Shown: positions 62,046 through 64,000 of the stretch, piece after piece
How positions within the stretch are numbered: the stretch's first letter is position 1
How the letters are laid out: each line of letters opens with the position of its first letter
NCBI GenBank assembly: GCA_032622095.1
Contig: CP136069.1
Coordinates: forward strand, 42,882,194 to 42,946,193
Length of the DNA: 64,000 nt
Direction: 5' to 3'
DNA from: Siphonodentalium dalli
Taxonomy: Eukaryota; Mollusca; Scaphopoda; Gadilida; Siphonodentaliidae
The notes under the pieces: model-generated
What the model was told of the DNA's origin: nothing
Databases searched by the model: none
What the model saw: only the letters and a program-made list of their open reading frames with translations
Translations under genes and position numbers: made by a program

Positions 62046-63040
62046 TGTATACAAATTTATAAGTTGTAAATTCGGGATTATTTGTGTGGTCCAAACCTAC
62101 ATACAATAGCGGAACGTTAAAAGGACCCAAGACACTTGCAGTAAATGTGCAAAAATGTATGTAACACATCACCACTATAAAATGAACATGGAGAAATCTT
62201 TGTTCTTACAGATATATTCATTATTGATAGTTCTTCACATAATGAAATTTTGAAACAATAGTTATTTAAACAGAAATATAAACCACATAAGTAATCGCGT
62301 AGTTCACATATTTTAGTTTATAAATATGATTTACTGAATAGTTTTCAATGCTTTGGTCTTTTCCAATCAGTGTTTGCGATGCCACTTGCCAAATTTGCCA
62401 ATGGCAAATATATCTCACATTTGGCAAAAAATAATTTCATTTGGCAATAATTTTGGCAAGACTTTTAGTTCCACTAGAAAATTGAAAATATTATACTATT
62501 CATTTCAGGAAATGTTTACAATATAATTGTATTAGTGGTGTGTTATATGTTTAAGAAAATGTAATACTCTACCAGTTAGCTGCAGTTAATCCGATACGAT
62601 TAGGTTTGATGAGCAGAGGGATTACTAGTATGTATTGTGGTGGTAACATAGATAATCCTGAGTATATCCTCATTGTTTTGATAGGTGTTTTACAGACTTT
62701 TATAAAATTGATGATGTTTCACATTTGACCTCTGCGAGTGACTTATTTATCATTATTCCGAACCACTTTCTGAAATCAATCAGTTAATATTGTTCCTTGT
62801 TTTCTTAGGTCACATCTGCAAAATGCCTAGTTCAGTCATGAACGAAGTGAATGCTGGAAGCGGTCATGTCAACCTACACCATGTCCTGATCAATTAAGGT
62901 CAGTTCATGCTTGGATTATTGGAGTTTATCATCGTTTCAGCTGCTGAACCATATGACAACATTGTCAGTTTTAAGGATGTGGGAAAGACCATGTAGAGGA
63001 TTACCCTTGCCAATACGAACCTTACATATCCAAGGATATC
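62045..63040. other. Gene-less DNA with TTTGGCAA-rich segment
   Basis: Around 62365-62455 the words TTTGGCAA, TTTGCCAA and GGCAAAT occur about eight times, resembling decayed sequences at 1085-1180 and 4340-4440. I looked here for upstream exons of the acyltransferase gene (a helix-ending exon with phase 2, a cysteine-rich domain) and found none I could support. Confidence 0.4.
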
Positions 63041-63610
63041 CTAGAATTTCAAAGGTTTCTACCAAGGTTTTTGACTAAATAAAATTATATTTTAAATGGA
63101 CCTTGTAAAACCTGTTGAACCTTGATACATTTATCTCAAAACCTTAGAGAATCTTGGATCCAAATTTTAATTTCCAAGGTTGTAAAGCTGAACATGAAAG
63201 CTTGGAAAACCTTGGTTGTAAAATAAGCAATTTACTGTATTGATATTTAATTTAAATCCACATTATACTAATTTACTGTATTTAGTGAATAGCTCATTGA
63301 AGTTTGGATGGAGCCTCGGTAAACGTGACATTAGAGAAGCTTGAATGAAACCTTGGTAAAACTTAGAAGAAACATCGGTAAATCTTGAAATAGTTTGGAT
63401 GAAAACTTGGGTAAACCTTGGAAAAGTTTCGATGAGACCTTGGAAAACCTTGGTAGCATCTGACCATTCATCCAAGGTTTTCCAAGCTTTTCTGAGGCTT
63501 CATAGCATGAAATCAGAAGTAAACCTTGGCTGGCTCATCCAATGGTTCTTTATCCAATACCACCCCAATGATTTCAAAGATTTACCAATGTTTTCATCCA
63601 AGGACATCCA
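63040..63610. repeat. Degenerate AACCTTGG minisatellite that switches orientation
   Basis: From about 63100 to 63470 units of about 30 bp carry TTTGGATGAAACCTTGGTAA (for example 63303, 63340, 63395 and 63425). From about 63470 to 63610 the complementary form ATCCAAGGTTTTCCAAGCTT appears. Isolated CCAAGGTT words also occur near 63025-63070 and 63170. Frames on both strands (63263-63475, 63399-63614) stay open because of the repeat. Confidence 0.65.
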
Positions 63611-63721
63611 ATGATGGTTTTGCAAGGGTACATTCACTGGGAAACCACTCTAGAAACCAGCTACTCAAGAAATGCAACTGACAAACGTGCATGCCTCCAA
63701 TGAATAGGAACCCTTCTGCAA

Positions 63722-63810
63722 TTGTATTATCTGTTGAACTTATTATTTTAAAAATGTTTAAGGGAACTACTCATCAACAAATATTTAATAATCAAAGGGT
63801 TAAATATGAA
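63722..63810 (+). repeat. Fragment of the hairpin repeat family (see 7380)
   Basis: It contains TGTTGAACTTATTATTTTAA, AATGTTTAAGGGAACTACTC and ATCAAAGGGTTAAA. Only one arm of the hairpin is recognisable. The remaining bases to 64000 show no feature I can support. Confidence 0.45.
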
Positions 63811-64000
63811 CATAATATTATATTAACTTACATTGATGATATAGCTCTGTCACTTAGTTCTAGACTGAGCGGTTGACACGTTGTTGATGGCAAAAATCTG
63901 TTCTGCATTCCAACTTGTTCTAGAACTAAACAATTGTAAACGGTTGGTAACAAGCATACAAAGACGTGCTATTTCAATTCTATTCTCTGGGAAAGAAAAT

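Noticed and set aside
1-64000. tRNA and rRNA genes
   Set aside because: No cloverleaf with A and B boxes or conserved rRNA stretches noticed on reading; a covariance-model scan would be decisive.

Overview
This is a gene-poor, AT-rich, repeat-dense piece of animal nuclear DNA. The introns are spliceosomal (GT-AG) and many kilobases long. LINE relics, several families of TIR elements and hairpin MITEs, minisatellites and microsatellites fill most of the space. The mixture (NRF-6-like acyltransferase, CR1/Jockey-group LINE, Academ-like, Harbinger-like and TTAA-type elements) suggests a marine invertebrate, most likely a mollusc or another lophotrochozoan. That placement is inference. I found no bacterial-type operon, CRISPR array, rRNA or tRNA.

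The one clear host gene lies on the minus strand from 61255 down to 17369. I reconstructed eleven consecutive coding exons of a 'nose resistant to fluoxetine protein 6'-like (acyltransferase 3) membrane protein. All ten introns are GT-AG and every exon-to-exon phase agrees, so about 470 codons read without a frameshift to a stop codon. The N-terminal extracellular part must lie upstream (above 61255, or outside the window); I did not find it.

The most unusual object is inserted in the 8.4-kb second intron seen here. At about 43.49-49.96 kb, long diverged inverted arms flank a single minus-strand reading frame of about 4.47 kb (48822 to 44357). That frame encodes N-terminal Cys/His zinc-binding segments, a DDE-transposase-like region, an XPG/FEN1-like (PIN-fold) nuclease region and a C-terminal CXC (tesmin-type) cysteine motif. 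It is broken by about five single-base indels, mostly in short homopolymers. The architecture best fits the Academ superfamily of DNA transposons, in particular its XPG-carrying branch (recalled, not searched). Each arm appears to contain two tandem subunits of about 360 bp.

Other layout: 1-1400 inverted repeat pair and GAY-rich repeat; 1404-3730 a 5'-truncated dead LINE; 3.7-17 kb mostly unique AT-rich DNA with small repeats, one TTAA-flanked element and one possible secreted-peptide exon; 19.2-21.7 kb a Harbinger-like element with TTA target duplications and a small ORF; 24.4-26 kb an exon-like membrane ORF with an inverted partial copy; 50-62 kb the densest TE stretch, with two 1.2-kb Harbinger-like copies, TTAA-type MITEs and a perfect 98-bp palindrome; 63.0-63.6 kb a minisatellite whose repeats flip orientation. 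All coordinates were read by eye; repeat edges not tied to target-site duplications are approximate.
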